Origin: Streptomyces phaeofaciens
GTDB taxonomy: Bacteria > Actinomycetota > Actinomycetes > Streptomycetales > Streptomycetaceae
NCBI RefSeq assembly: GCF_014648915.1
Contig: NZ_BMSA01000035.1
Location: 1-64,000, forward strand
Length of the DNA stretch: 64,000 nt
Reading direction: 5' to 3'
Shown in pieces: positions 53,288-61,489 of the stretch; the first letter of the stretch is position 1; each line of letters starts with the position of its first letter. The notes under the pieces were generated by a model that had not been told where the DNA came from, ran no database searches, and saw only the letters and a list, made by a program, of their open reading frames with translations. The position numbers were made by a program, and so were the translations under genes.

Positions 53288-55081
53288 TCACGCGGCGGCT
53301 TCGGCGCCGAGGTCCCGCAGGAACACCAGGGCGGCCCGCGCGGTGGCGTCGTTCTGCCGGAACGCCGGCCCGCCCGTCCGCGGCCGGGTGAAGGCGCCCG
53401 GGGTGCGGCCGTCGGTGTGCGGTCCGAGCGCAAAGCGCCGTGGGTGCGGCCGGCCGGCCCGGTCCAGGATCCGCCCGTCGGCCCGATCCACCCGCAGCAG
53501 TCCGTCGGCCGTCTCACCGGCGCCCTCCGCGTACAGCTCGCGCAGCAGCGGGTCGCGGGCGCGCCGCAGGGTCGGCTCGGGCAGCCGGGCCTCGACGAGC
53601 GCCCGGGCCTCGACCGAGAAGCCGGGCACGGTCGGGCTGGACGCCCGGAACACACCGTCCTCGGCCCGTACGGCCATGTCGGCGCCGACGAACCTCAGCA
53701 CCCCGGCCCGGGACAGGGCGAGCAGGTTCCGCAGCCGGGGTCCGGGCGGCCCGGAGGCCAGGTGGCTGAAGAAGCCGTGCCACCAGGGCCCGATGTCCCC
53801 GAGCCGCACCAACTGCCCGTAGACGGACAGCAGTCCGAGGAAGACACCCAGGTCGGCGCTGTTGCGGGGATCATGGCGGCGGCTCAGATCGTCCTCGACG
53901 TAACCCCGCAGCCCGTCCTGGAACTCCTCGTGGGAGGCGTACCGCACCCCGTCCAGGGGCCGGTCGAGCGCGGCGAGGTCGAGCCGGTCGTGCGGGTCGG
54001 GCACGGCGGACGACACCAGGGCCTCGCGCTCGGCCGCCCCGGACGCGGCGGCGTACTTCTCCTCGAAGTCCGTCCAGGCCATCGCGGTCCGCTCGGGATG
54101 GGCGGTGAACAGCCGGTGGTAGTGCGCGAACCCCAGTTCCTTCTCCACCAGCGGCCAGACGTCCCGCCGGAAGTCGAGCGCTCCCCCGCTCCCGGCTTCG
54201 CCCGGGCCGTGGGATCTCCCCGGTCGCGCCGTCAGCTCCTCGATCTCGGCGGGGCCCAGGAACCGGGGCAGCGGCGGCCGCTCCCCCGTCCAGTCGTAGC
54301 CGATCTTCGCGTGGTACGGCACTCCGCGCCGCGACCCGACGTACAGCACCGGCTCCCGACCCGAGGGCAGGTAGGTGTCCCCCTCGTAGCGTCCGCCGCG
54401 GCCCTCGGTGAGCAGGACCATCAGGTCGACGAAGGCGAGCCCGAAGCCGCGCACGAGGACCGGTTCGCCGGGCGCGAGCGCGGACAGGTCGCTGTCGGCG
54501 GTGAAGTCGGGCGGGAGATGGGTGAGCCCGTGCTCGCCGGCGTACGCCGCCAGCTCCCCCTGTTCGTCGTCGAGTTCGGCGTCGAGATGGCCGAGCGCGA
54601 GGACGACGAGGTCGGCGAGGAGCGGCCGGGGCCCGTTCTCCAGCCACACCCGCTGGCGCCCCTCGCGCGATCCGCTCACCCGCAGCGCGCGGCACGGGTG
54701 GTGGTGAACGGTGATCTCCGCGGGCAGGCCGGCGACCGCCCGCTCGTGGACCCAGCGCAGGTAGGCGCCCTGAAGCTGCCGGTCGGCGAAGAGCGCTCCG
54801 TCGACGCCGGCCCATTCGTGGAGCGTGGGTCCCGGCCGCACCGGTCCGTCCATGACCACCGTCTCGTCGGTGAACATGGTGACGTCCTCGGCGTGCGAGT
54901 TCATCCAGAGCAGCGGCGACTGGGCGGCCCGCCAGATCCGTCCGGCGCCCGGCGGATGCGGATCGACGAGATGGATGTCGAGGCCCGGACCCGCGTACAG
55001 CTCGGGCGCGCTCGCGGCGATCCGCTCGATCAGACCGGTCCCCCGCGGCCCGGCCCCGACGATCACCAGGGACTGCCTCAT
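53288..55081 (-). CDS. FAD/NAD(P)-binding oxidoreductase
   Basis: Protein of 597 residues beginning with a dinucleotide-binding motif, [17 protein letters not shown], typical of the FAD-NAD(P)-binding (NAD_binding_9) family. A second nucleotide-binding region is likely near [15 protein letters not shown] and [16 protein letters not shown]. No membrane segment or signal is present. Related proteins are annotated as putative monooxygenases or adenylate-forming partners, but the reaction is unknown. ATG 55081 overlaps the permease stop (ATGA), so an amino acid importer and this enzyme are made together, which suggests it acts on the imported compound. Confidence 0.8.
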   Translation of the reverse strand: MRQSLVIVGAGPRGTGLIERIAASAPELYAGPGLDIHLVDPHPPGAGRIWRAAQSPLLWMNSHAEDVTMFTDETVVMDGPVRPGPTLHEWAGVDGALFADRQLQGAYLRWVHERAVAGLPAEITVHHHPCRALRVSGSREGRQRVWLENGPRPLLADLVVLALGHLDAELDDEQGELAAYAGEHGLTHLPPDFTADSDLSALAPGEPVLVRGFGLAFVDLMVLLTEGRGGRYEGDTYLPSGREPVLYVGSRRGVPYHAKIGYDWTGERPPLPRFLGPAEIEELTARPGRSHGPGEAGSGGALDFRRDVWPLVEKELGFAHYHRLFTAHPERTAMAWTDFEEKYAAASGAAEREALVSSAVPDPHDRLDLAALDRPLDGVRYASHEEFQDGLRGYVEDDLSRRHDPRNSADLGVFLGLLSVYGQLVRLGDIGPWWHGFFSHLASGPPGPRLRNLLALSRAGVLRFVGADMAVRAEDGVFRASSPTVPGFSVEARALVEARLPEPTLRRARDPLLRELYAEGAGETADGLLRVDRADGRILDRAGRPHPRRFALGPHTDGRTPGAFTRPRTGGPAFRQNDATARAALVFLRDLGAEAAA

Positions 55082-55935
55082 CGCGCCGGCCCCGTCCCGC
55101 GCGCGTAGTGCCGCTCCACGTAGTACTGACCGACACTCAGCACCGAGGTGACCAGGGTGTACCAGACGGTGGCGACCATCAGCAGCGGGATGACCTGGTA
55201 GGTGCGGTGGTAGACGAGCTGTACCGAGAACAGCAGGTCCTGGACGGCGATGACGCTGACGATGGAGGTGCCCTTGAGGGTGCCGATCAGCATGTTCCCG
55301 GCCGGCGGCACGATGGCGCGCATGGCCTGCGGCAGCACGATCCGCCACCAGCGACGCCACCGGCTCAGCCCGAGCGCCTGCGCGGCCTCGATCTGCCCCC
55401 GGTCGACGGAGAGGATGCCGCCTCGGACCACTTCGGCGGCGTACGCGGCCTCGTGCAGCGTGAGCCCGATGATCGCGACGGCGATCGGGGTGAACAGGTC
55501 GACGGTGCGCACGCCGAACAGCTGCGGGTACAGCGCCCCGATGTTGAACCAGAGCAGCAGCTGCACCAGGATCGGGATCGACCGGAACAGCCAGACGTAT
55601 CCCCAACCGACGCTTCTCAGCACGGGGTTGGTGGAGAGCCGGGCGGCGGCCAGCAGGGTGCCCAGGGCGAATCCGAGTCCCATCACCACCGCCGTCAGCC
55701 ACAGCGTGAGCCACAGTCCGCGCAGGACCGCGTCGGTGGTGAAGTAGTCGGCGACGACGTCCCACTGGAACGCCTCGTTGCGCAGCACCGAGTTGACGGC
55801 CAGCGCGAGGAGGACGAGGACGGCGACGGCGGCCGTCCACTGTCCGAGCCGGCGTCGCGGGACGATCGGCAGGGTGTCCGCGGGGCGCGGCAGATCGGGT
55901 GCGGCGGGGGCTTTGGCGAGGGTGTCGGAAGACAT
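55078..55935 (-). CDS. Polar amino acid ABC importer permease
   Basis: HisM/GlnP-type permease of 285 residues. After a cytoplasmic N-terminus of about 30 residues there are five or so membrane segments, and the EAA loop is present (EAAQALGLSRWRRWWRIVLPQA). WGYVWLFRSIPILVQLLLWFN is the typical FRGxP-type segment. A single permease suggests a homodimer. ATG 55935 has ACGGAG about eight bases upstream. It is the first gene of the permease-oxidoreductase-ATPase operon and is divergent from the binding protein gene. Confidence 0.93.
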   Translation of the reverse strand: MSSDTLAKAPAAPDLPRPADTLPIVPRRRLGQWTAAVAVLVLLALAVNSVLRNEAFQWDVVADYFTTDAVLRGLWLTLWLTAVVMGLGFALGTLLAAARLSTNPVLRSVGWGYVWLFRSIPILVQLLLWFNIGALYPQLFGVRTVDLFTPIAVAIIGLTLHEAAYAAEVVRGGILSVDRGQIEAAQALGLSRWRRWWRIVLPQAMRAIVPPAGNMLIGTLKGTSIVSVIAVQDLLFSVQLVYHRTYQVIPLLMVATVWYTLVTSVLSVGQYYVERHYARGTGPAR

Positions 55936-56057
55936 GCGAAGGCTCCGTGATGCGTCAGTGTCGAACACGGGTGGTGCCTTCACACACCGGGCGCGCCAGG
56001 CGCCGGAGCGCGGCGCGGCGCGGATACGGCCGAGCCCCTCAGCAGGGCCGTACAGCG

Positions 56058-56088
56058 AGACTACGGGGGCGTTTCCCCTCGCTGTCAA
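56058..56088 (-). promoter_or_regulatory. Probable promoter of the importer operon
   Basis: On the minus strand, TTGACA (56083-56088) and TAGTCT (56058-56063) are spaced by 19 bases. The -35 is a perfect match. It lies in a 443-base divergent gap (55936-56378) that holds no gene; the leader to the permease would be about 115 bases. Confidence 0.5.
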
Positions 56089-56378
56089 GGCCGTCCACAG
56101 TGTGAGCCGTACATCTCAACTCGGTTGACGGGCAACCGGGGACCTGTTCCACTTGGCCCATGCATCCGCAGCAGTGGCTGGTCACACGCTCCCACATCGA
56201 CTTCGGTCGAGTGTGGTCCTCTTCCTGTTGAGCTGACCCCCTGCGCGCCCCGCTCCACTGACCGGACGGGCGCGTTTCGCGTGATCTCCTCCCGCCTTCA
56301 CACGCGCACCCCTCCCCTCGCGCAACTCCCCCTCTTCTTCTCGCTCTTGCCTTGCCTTGCTTCCAGGAGAACGCACCC

Positions 56379-57329
56379 ATGCGCATGCCTTCGCGTGTCC
56401 GACATCGGCATTTCCTCCCCTTCGCCCTGATCACCTCGGCGACCCTGCTGCTCACCGCGTGCGGCTCCGGCTCGTCCGGGACCGACACGGCCGAGGTGGC
56501 CGCCCAGTCCGACGCGATCCCCACCACGGACGTGGTGTCCTCGATCCACAAGGACGAGAAGGCCGCCGCGCTGCTGCCGTCCGGGGTGAGCGGCCTGACC
56601 GTCGGCCTCAGCGTCGGCGGCACCCCGCCCGGCACCGGCTTCCTGGACGACGGCAAGACCCTGGCCGGCCAGGACGTCGACTTCACCGACGCCGTCGCCA
56701 AGGTGCTCGGCATCGAGGTCAGGACGGAGCAGGCGAGTTTCGAGGCGATCCTGCCCGCCCTGGACAGCGGCAAGTACGACCTCGGCGTCAGCAACTTCGG
56801 CGTCACCACCGAACGTCTCAAGACCATCGACTTCGTCACCTACATCAACGACGGTCAGGGCTTCGCCACCCGCGAGGACAGCAAGCTCTCCGAGGTGACC
56901 GACCTGCGGCAGCTGTGCGGTCTGACCGTCGCCACCGGCGCCGGCACCACGTTCGAGGCCACGCTGGAGGAGAACAAGCACCTCTGCACCGACGCCGGCG
57001 AGAAGGCGTACACCGTGCAGACCTACAGCGAGCAGGGCGCCATCTGGTCCTCCCTCCAGCAGGGCCGCAGCGACATCGTGATGTCCACGATCAACGGCCT
57101 GCGCTACGCCGTCGCCCACCAGAAGGGCGTCAAGTTCCTCAACGAGTTCCACCGGCTGGACGTCGGCTTCGCCTTCGACAAGGGCACCGAGCTGGCTCCC
57201 GCCTTCCAGGCGGCGGTGAACCGGCTGATCGAGGACGGCACGTACGCCAGGATCCTGAAGAAGTGGGGCACGACGGACTCGGCCATCGCGAAGTCCGAGA
57301 TCTCGCCCCCGGAGGTGACCACCCCCTGA
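56379..57329 (+). CDS. Amino acid ABC importer substrate-binding lipoprotein
   Basis: Family 3 solute-binding protein of 316 residues. A basic start, a hydrophobic run and the lipobox LTAC (Cys at about residue 28) show membrane attachment by lipid. The mature domain has the two-lobe pattern (GQDVDFTDAVAKVLGIEV, LDSGKYDLGVSNFGVTTERLKTIDFVTY, SLQQGRSDIVMSTINGLRYAV, LIEDGTYARILKKWG). ATG 56379 has AGGAGA eight bases upstream. It captures a polar amino acid or related compound for the divergent permease. The ligand is not clear. Confidence 0.93.
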   Translation: MRMPSRVRHRHFLPFALITSATLLLTACGSGSSGTDTAEVAAQSDAIPTTDVVSSIHKDEKAAALLPSGVSGLTVGLSVGGTPPGTGFLDDGKTLAGQDVDFTDAVAKVLGIEVRTEQASFEAILPALDSGKYDLGVSNFGVTTERLKTIDFVTYINDGQGFATREDSKLSEVTDLRQLCGLTVATGAGTTFEATLEENKHLCTDAGEKAYTVQTYSEQGAIWSSLQQGRSDIVMSTINGLRYAVAHQKGVKFLNEFHRLDVGFAFDKGTELAPAFQAAVNRLIEDGTYARILKKWGTTDSAIAKSEISPPEVTTP

Positions 57330-57346
57330 GGGGCCCGGGGAAACCG

Positions 57347-57940
57347 TCAGGGCACGACCACGGCCCGCCGGCCGCGGTCGGCCCTGACCCCGATCACCCG
57401 GTCCACCAGCGCCCCGAGCACCTCCCGTACGGACCCCGCGTCCCGTGCGTCGCACTCCAGTACGGGGATCTCCGCGTTCAGCCCCAACGCCGTGCGCACC
57501 CGGTCGAGTTCGACGCGCTCGGCCCCGTCGAACCGGTTGACCGCGAGCACGAACGGCGCCCCCCGCGCCTCGACGTGGTCGACCGCCGGAAAACACTCCT
57601 CGATCCGGCGGGCGTCCACGAGGACCACCGTGCCGAGCGCGCCGTCCACCAGGTCGTCCCAGAGGAACCTGAACCGGCTCTGCCCCGGCGTCCCGAACAG
57701 ATACAGCGCGATGCGGTCGAAGGTGATCCGCCCGAAGTCGAGGGCGACGGTGGTGGTCGTCTTGGACTCCACCCCCTCCAGCGAATCGACCCCCACCGAC
57801 ACCTGGGTGAGGGGAGCCTCCGTGCCGAGGGGCTCGATCTCGGAGACGGCCCCGATGAAGGTCGTCTTGCCCACCCCGAGCCCCCCGCTCACCACGATCT
57901 TCAGCGCGAGAGGCACGGCTTTCTCTGAGCACCCGGACAT
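57347..57940 (-). CDS. CvnD-like small GTPase, orphan
   Basis: Ras-like nucleotide-binding protein of 197 residues of the Streptomyces conservon family. The P-loop is GGLGVGKTT, the G3-type segment is LFGTPGQSRFRFLWDDLVDGALG and the G4-type segment is VLAVNRFDG. Conservon GTPases normally follow cvnA (sensor kinase), cvnB (roadblock) and cvnC (DUF742); none is present here, so it may serve another conservon or have its own role. ATG 57940 follows AGGACCAGGGA. It converges on the binding protein gene. Confidence 0.9.
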   Translation of the reverse strand: MSGCSEKAVPLALKIVVSGGLGVGKTTFIGAVSEIEPLGTEAPLTQVSVGVDSLEGVESKTTTTVALDFGRITFDRIALYLFGTPGQSRFRFLWDDLVDGALGTVVLVDARRIEECFPAVDHVEARGAPFVLAVNRFDGAERVELDRVRTALGLNAEIPVLECDARDAGSVREVLGALVDRVIGVRADRGRRAVVVP

Positions 57941-58062
57941 GGTCCCTGGTCCTTTCGAGCATCGACGGGCCGTACGCGGTCCGTCTCCTCGACCGGAGAT
58001 ACGGCCGTGGGCCGCCGACCACTCACCCGTCCGGCGAACCCCGCCGAAAAGATGACGTCACG

Positions 58063-59265
58063 TCAGCAGGAGCAGTCGCAGCCGCAGCCGTCACAGCAGT
58101 CGCACCCGTCACAGCAGTTGCAGCAGTCACAGCAGGAGCCGTCGCAGTTGCAGCAGTCGCCGCACCAGCCGTCCCGCTTCTTGCGCGACCAGGGCCCCTC
58201 GAACTCGTCGGCGCAGCACACCTGGCAGGTGCAGAACAGTCCGAGGGCGACGGCGCATCCGGCGAGCAGGCCCCGCTTGTCCGGACGCGGCGGCTCGCCC
58301 CCGAAGGGGTTGCCCGGCGTGTCCGGACCGGCCGGGCTCTGCGGGGCGTACGGACCGGTCGGCGGCCCGAAGGCGCCGTCCGGACCGTGCGCGTGCCCGC
58401 ACGACCGCGACCCGAACGCCCGGTCCACCGACCGCTCCAGCTCATGGGCGAGCAGCAGATGCGCCAGCCTGCCCTCCGTGAACTCGACGTCCTTCAGGGC
58501 GAGCCGGATCCCGTGCAGGGCGTCGTCGGCGAGCCGCCGGGCCTCGGTGAGCGGGGTCCCGGTCGCCGTCAGCGGGTTCCAGGCGCCGGCCGCGGCGTCG
58601 GTCTCCCGGTCCTCGACGGCGTCCAGCAGATGGGCCAGCCGTCCGAACAGGCGCCCGGCCTCGGCGAGCGGCTGGGCGTTGCCGGGGCGGCCCGCCAGGA
58701 CCGCGGTGTGCGCGAACGCGGCGGCGGTGGCGGTCTCGGTGGGCTCGGTGACGGTCAGCAGCGAGGTGCCGGGCCCGGCGAGCGACTCGATGCCGATCTG
58801 CCGCTCCACGGCGCCGACGAGGACGGCGGTGTCGAAGCCGACCGCGGCCCCGCTCCGCTCCCCGGCCCGCCCCCAGCTCGCGGCGACCCTGCGCGCGGCG
58901 ACGGCGACCGGCCGGCGCTTCAGCAGTCCGTCGCCGTCGGCGACATGGTCGCGGACCTTGGCGGAGGCCAGCACCAGCGAGACGGCGGCCGCGAGTCGGG
59001 CGCCCTCGCCCTGGGCGACGGAGGCGGTGCGCATACCGCGCAGGGGGCACGGCCCCGCCGTACGCCGCCAGCCGCCGGCCCTGGCCCGCTCGGCCTGAGC
59101 CTCCGTCAGAACCGAGATGAGCAGGCCGTCGTAGTTGGTGACGATCCGCGCGAACTGGCCGTGATCCCCGCGCAGCGCGAGGCAGAGCCCGCACAGGTGG
59201 GCCATCCACTGGGTCTTGAGGCCGTCTCCCAGACGGTGGCTGCATGGCCTGACAATTCCGAACAC
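58063..59265 (-). CDS. DUF5685 protein with Cys-rich C-terminal tail
   Basis: Protein of 400 residues of the DUF5685 family, function unknown. The conserved N-terminus is FGIVRPCSHRLGDGLKTQWMAHLCGLCLALRGDHGQFA in short blocks, with a CxxC pair. A helical middle part is followed by a Gly/Pro-rich linker. The last 59 residues hold 21 Cys in CC, CxC and CxxC groups, which could bind several metal ions or a cluster, or form disulphides. GTG 59265 has GGGGGA five bases upstream. No signal peptide is visible, though a hydrophobic stretch precedes the Cys-rich tail (GLLAGCAVALGLFCTC). Confidence 0.8.
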   Translation of the reverse strand: MFGIVRPCSHRLGDGLKTQWMAHLCGLCLALRGDHGQFARIVTNYDGLLISVLTEAQAERARAGGWRRTAGPCPLRGMRTASVAQGEGARLAAAVSLVLASAKVRDHVADGDGLLKRRPVAVAARRVAASWGRAGERSGAAVGFDTAVLVGAVERQIGIESLAGPGTSLLTVTEPTETATAAAFAHTAVLAGRPGNAQPLAEAGRLFGRLAHLLDAVEDRETDAAAGAWNPLTATGTPLTEARRLADDALHGIRLALKDVEFTEGRLAHLLLAHELERSVDRAFGSRSCGHAHGPDGAFGPPTGPYAPQSPAGPDTPGNPFGGEPPRPDKRGLLAGCAVALGLFCTCQVCCADEFEGPWSRKKRDGWCGDCCNCDGSCCDCCNCCDGCDCCDGCGCDCSC

Positions 59266-59612
59266 GACGATCCCCCGTGGTTCTACGATGTGATGGGCGG
59301 GTAGCCGCAAGCTGCTGTCAAGTGCGTGAGGCTGCCGCATCGTATCGACCGATTGTCACGCCGGTTCCGCTTGCCCTGTTCACCCGTACGCACCGCCCTT
59401 CACCCGTACGCCATGAAGAGTCATATTTCACTCTCAGTCAGCAGCCGTGCACGGTACGACCCTTGGGAGACGCGGGCTCTCGACGGATTCGCTGTGCACC
59501 AGTACCGTCACAAACCCCCCGCGCGGCGTCTATCCACTTGGCGCGACATCCGCATCATGGACGACCATGGGGATGCGGAAGACAAGAAAGACCGCTGTGA
59601 GAGGAGGCGTCC
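59266..59612. other. 347-base divergent gap with direct repeat
   Basis: The gap between the DUF5685 gene and sflA carries the direct repeat TTCACCCGTACGC (59379-59391 and 59399-59411, period 20) and a TTGACA -35 candidate on the minus strand (59316-59321). A plus-strand frame from ATG 59413 runs into sflA but has no good ribosome binding site and is probably not a gene. Confidence 0.5.
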
Positions 59613-60050
59613 ATGGGATCGGTGCGCAAGGCGAGTGCCTGGCTTGGCCTCGTCGACGACAACGATGACGAGCGTTACTACGACGACGACTACTCCGAGG
59701 GGACCGACTCCGGGGACGCCTGGGTCACCGACCCCCGGGTGAAGGTGGCCTCGGACACGGCCGAGGAGAAGGGCCGCCGGATCGGCACGGTCACCCCGGA
59801 CAGCTTCCGGGACGCGCGGGCCATCGGCGAGCTGTTCCGCGAGGGTGTGCCGGTCATCGTGAACCTCACGGCCATGGAGGCCGGCGACGCCAAGCGGGTC
59901 GTCGACTTCGCGGCCGGGCTGATCTTCGGTCTGCGCGGTTCGATCGAGCGGGTCTCGACCCGGGTGTTCCTGCTGACCCCGTCCAACACCGAGATCGTGA
60001 ACGGCGATCCGGCGGCCCGCCGTACGGACGGCTTCTTCAACCAGAGCTGA
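59613..60050 (+). CDS. sflA: SepF-like cell division protein SflA
   Basis: Protein of 145 residues of the SepF family. A short N-terminal segment that may bind membrane ([14 protein letters not shown]) is followed by an acidic linker of about 25 residues ([16 protein letters not shown]) and a SepF core ([66 protein letters not shown]). The length and isolated position, away from the dcw cluster, match S. coelicolor SflA (SCO1749, from memory), which affects hyphal tip and division behaviour. GAGAGGAGG precedes ATG 59613. Confidence 0.88.
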   Translation: MGSVRKASAWLGLVDDNDDERYYDDDYSEGTDSGDAWVTDPRVKVASDTAEEKGRRIGTVTPDSFRDARAIGELFREGVPVIVNLTAMEAGDAKRVVDFAAGLIFGLRGSIERVSTRVFLLTPSNTEIVNGDPAARRTDGFFNQS

Positions 60051-60075
60051 GGCAGGGCCGCTCACCGGCCCTGCC
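60051..60075. terminator. Bidirectional terminator between sflA and the acyl-CoA dehydrogenase
   Basis: GGCAGGGCCG and CGGCCCTGCC form a perfect 10-bp stem with a 5-base loop immediately after the sflA stop, between convergent genes. Confidence 0.85.
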
Positions 60076-60087
60076 CCCCCTTCGGGG

Positions 60088-61278
60088 TCAGCGGAAGGCG
60101 TCGAGCCCGGTGAGCGCCTTGCCCAGCACGAGCTGGTGCATCTCGACGGTGCCCTCGTAGGTCAGCACGGACTCCAGGTTGGTCGCGTGCCGCATGACCG
60201 GGTACTCCAGCGAGATCCCGTTCGCCCCCAGGATCGTCCGCGCCGTACGGCAGATCTCGATGGCCTCCCGTACGTTGTTGAGCTTGCCGAAGCTGACCTG
60301 CTCGGGACGCAGGCGGCCGGCATCCATGCGCCGCCCCAGATGATGGGCGAGCAGGATCCCCTTGTGCAGCTCGACCGCCATGTCGGCCAGCTTGGCCTGG
60401 GTCAGCTGGAACCCTCCGATGGGCCGTCCGAACTGCTCCCGCGTCCTCGCGTACGCGACGGCGGCCTCGAAACTGGCGCGCGCCGCCCCCATCGCTCCCC
60501 ACACGATCCCGTAGCGGGCGTGGTTCAGACAGCCGAGGGGTCCCTTGAGGCCGACGGCCTCGGGCAGCACGGCGTCGGCGGGCAGCCGTACGTCGTCCAG
60601 CACCAGTTCGCTGGTCACGCTGGCCCGCAGCGACCACTTGTGCTTGATCTCGGGCGCGGAGAACCCGGGGCTGTCGGTGGGCACGACGAACCCCCGGATC
60701 CCGGCGTCCGTCTGCGCCCACACCACCGCGACGCCCGCCACGGACCCGTTGGTGATCCACATCTTGCGCCCGTCGAGGACCCAGTCCGAGCCGTCGCGCT
60801 TGGCGTAGGTGCGCATGCCGGCGGGGTCGGAGCCATGGTCGGGCTCGGTGAGGCCGAAGCACCCGATGACCTCGCCGGAGGCCATCCGCGGCAGCCAGGC
60901 CCGCTTCTGTTCCTCGCTGCCGAACCGGTGGATCGCGTACATGGCGAGCGAGCCCTGCACGGAGACCAGCGACCGGATCCCGGAGTCCGCGGCCTCCAGC
61001 TCCAGACACGCGAGCCCGTACTGCACGGCGCTGGCCCCGGCGCACCCGTACCCGCTCAGCGACATCCCGAGCGCCCCGATCGCCCCGAGCTCCCGGGCCA
61101 GCTCCCGGATCCCCGGCAGCTCCCCCTGTTCGTACCACTCGGCGACATGGGGCAGCACCCGGTCCGCGGCCCAGCTCCGCACGGTGTCACGGATCGCCAG
61201 ATCCTCCGGCTCCAGCAGATCGTCGATCCCGAGCGGATCGGTGGGATCGAAGGGCGGCATCTTCGAGGACGCGGACAT
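60088..61278 (-). CDS. Acyl-CoA dehydrogenase (glutaryl-CoA dehydrogenase-like)
   Basis: FAD enzyme of 396 residues that introduces a trans-2,3 double bond in an acyl-CoA. FAD and substrate blocks are CFGLTEPDHGSDPAGM and WVLDGRKMWITNGSVAGVAVVWAQ; the catalytic Glu lies in LESVLTYEGTVEMHQLVLGKALTG. The YEGTVEMHQLVLG form resembles glutaryl-CoA dehydrogenase. It is not next to other beta-oxidation genes. ATG 61278 follows GGAGG, and a perfect palindromic operator lies 24 bases upstream. The same operator precedes the aldehyde dehydrogenase at 4466. Confidence 0.92.
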   Translation of the reverse strand: MSASSKMPPFDPTDPLGIDDLLEPEDLAIRDTVRSWAADRVLPHVAEWYEQGELPGIRELARELGAIGALGMSLSGYGCAGASAVQYGLACLELEAADSGIRSLVSVQGSLAMYAIHRFGSEEQKRAWLPRMASGEVIGCFGLTEPDHGSDPAGMRTYAKRDGSDWVLDGRKMWITNGSVAGVAVVWAQTDAGIRGFVVPTDSPGFSAPEIKHKWSLRASVTSELVLDDVRLPADAVLPEAVGLKGPLGCLNHARYGIVWGAMGAARASFEAAVAYARTREQFGRPIGGFQLTQAKLADMAVELHKGILLAHHLGRRMDAGRLRPEQVSFGKLNNVREAIEICRTARTILGANGISLEYPVMRHATNLESVLTYEGTVEMHQLVLGKALTGLDAFR

Positions 61279-61301
61279 ACGACAGCCTCCGAAAGCGCAA
61301 A

Positions 61302-61316
61302 ACTAGCACCGCTAGT
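61302..61316. promoter_or_regulatory. Palindromic operator upstream of the acyl-CoA dehydrogenase
   Basis: ACTAGCACCGCTAGT is a perfect 6-3-6 palindrome 24 bases before the start. It differs from the core at 4504-4518 in two positions, one in the centre and one in an arm. Confidence 0.75.
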
Positions 61317-61489
61317 CACGATGCCCGGTCGACGTTACGACCCGGCGTCCCGCACGTCCAGTACCGCCGGAGCCACCCTGTCCCGGGCCCGTCGGCCGTG
61401 CCGCCCCGCACCCGTCGGCCGTGCCACCCCGGGCCCGTCGGCCGTGCTCCACCCGCACCGGAAGGGCCACGCCCCGGTGCGCGGGAGCG

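Noticed and set aside
59413-59742. Plus-strand frame from ATG 59413 overlapping sflA
   Set aside because: No ribosome binding site, and it runs out of frame through the well-supported sflA gene.
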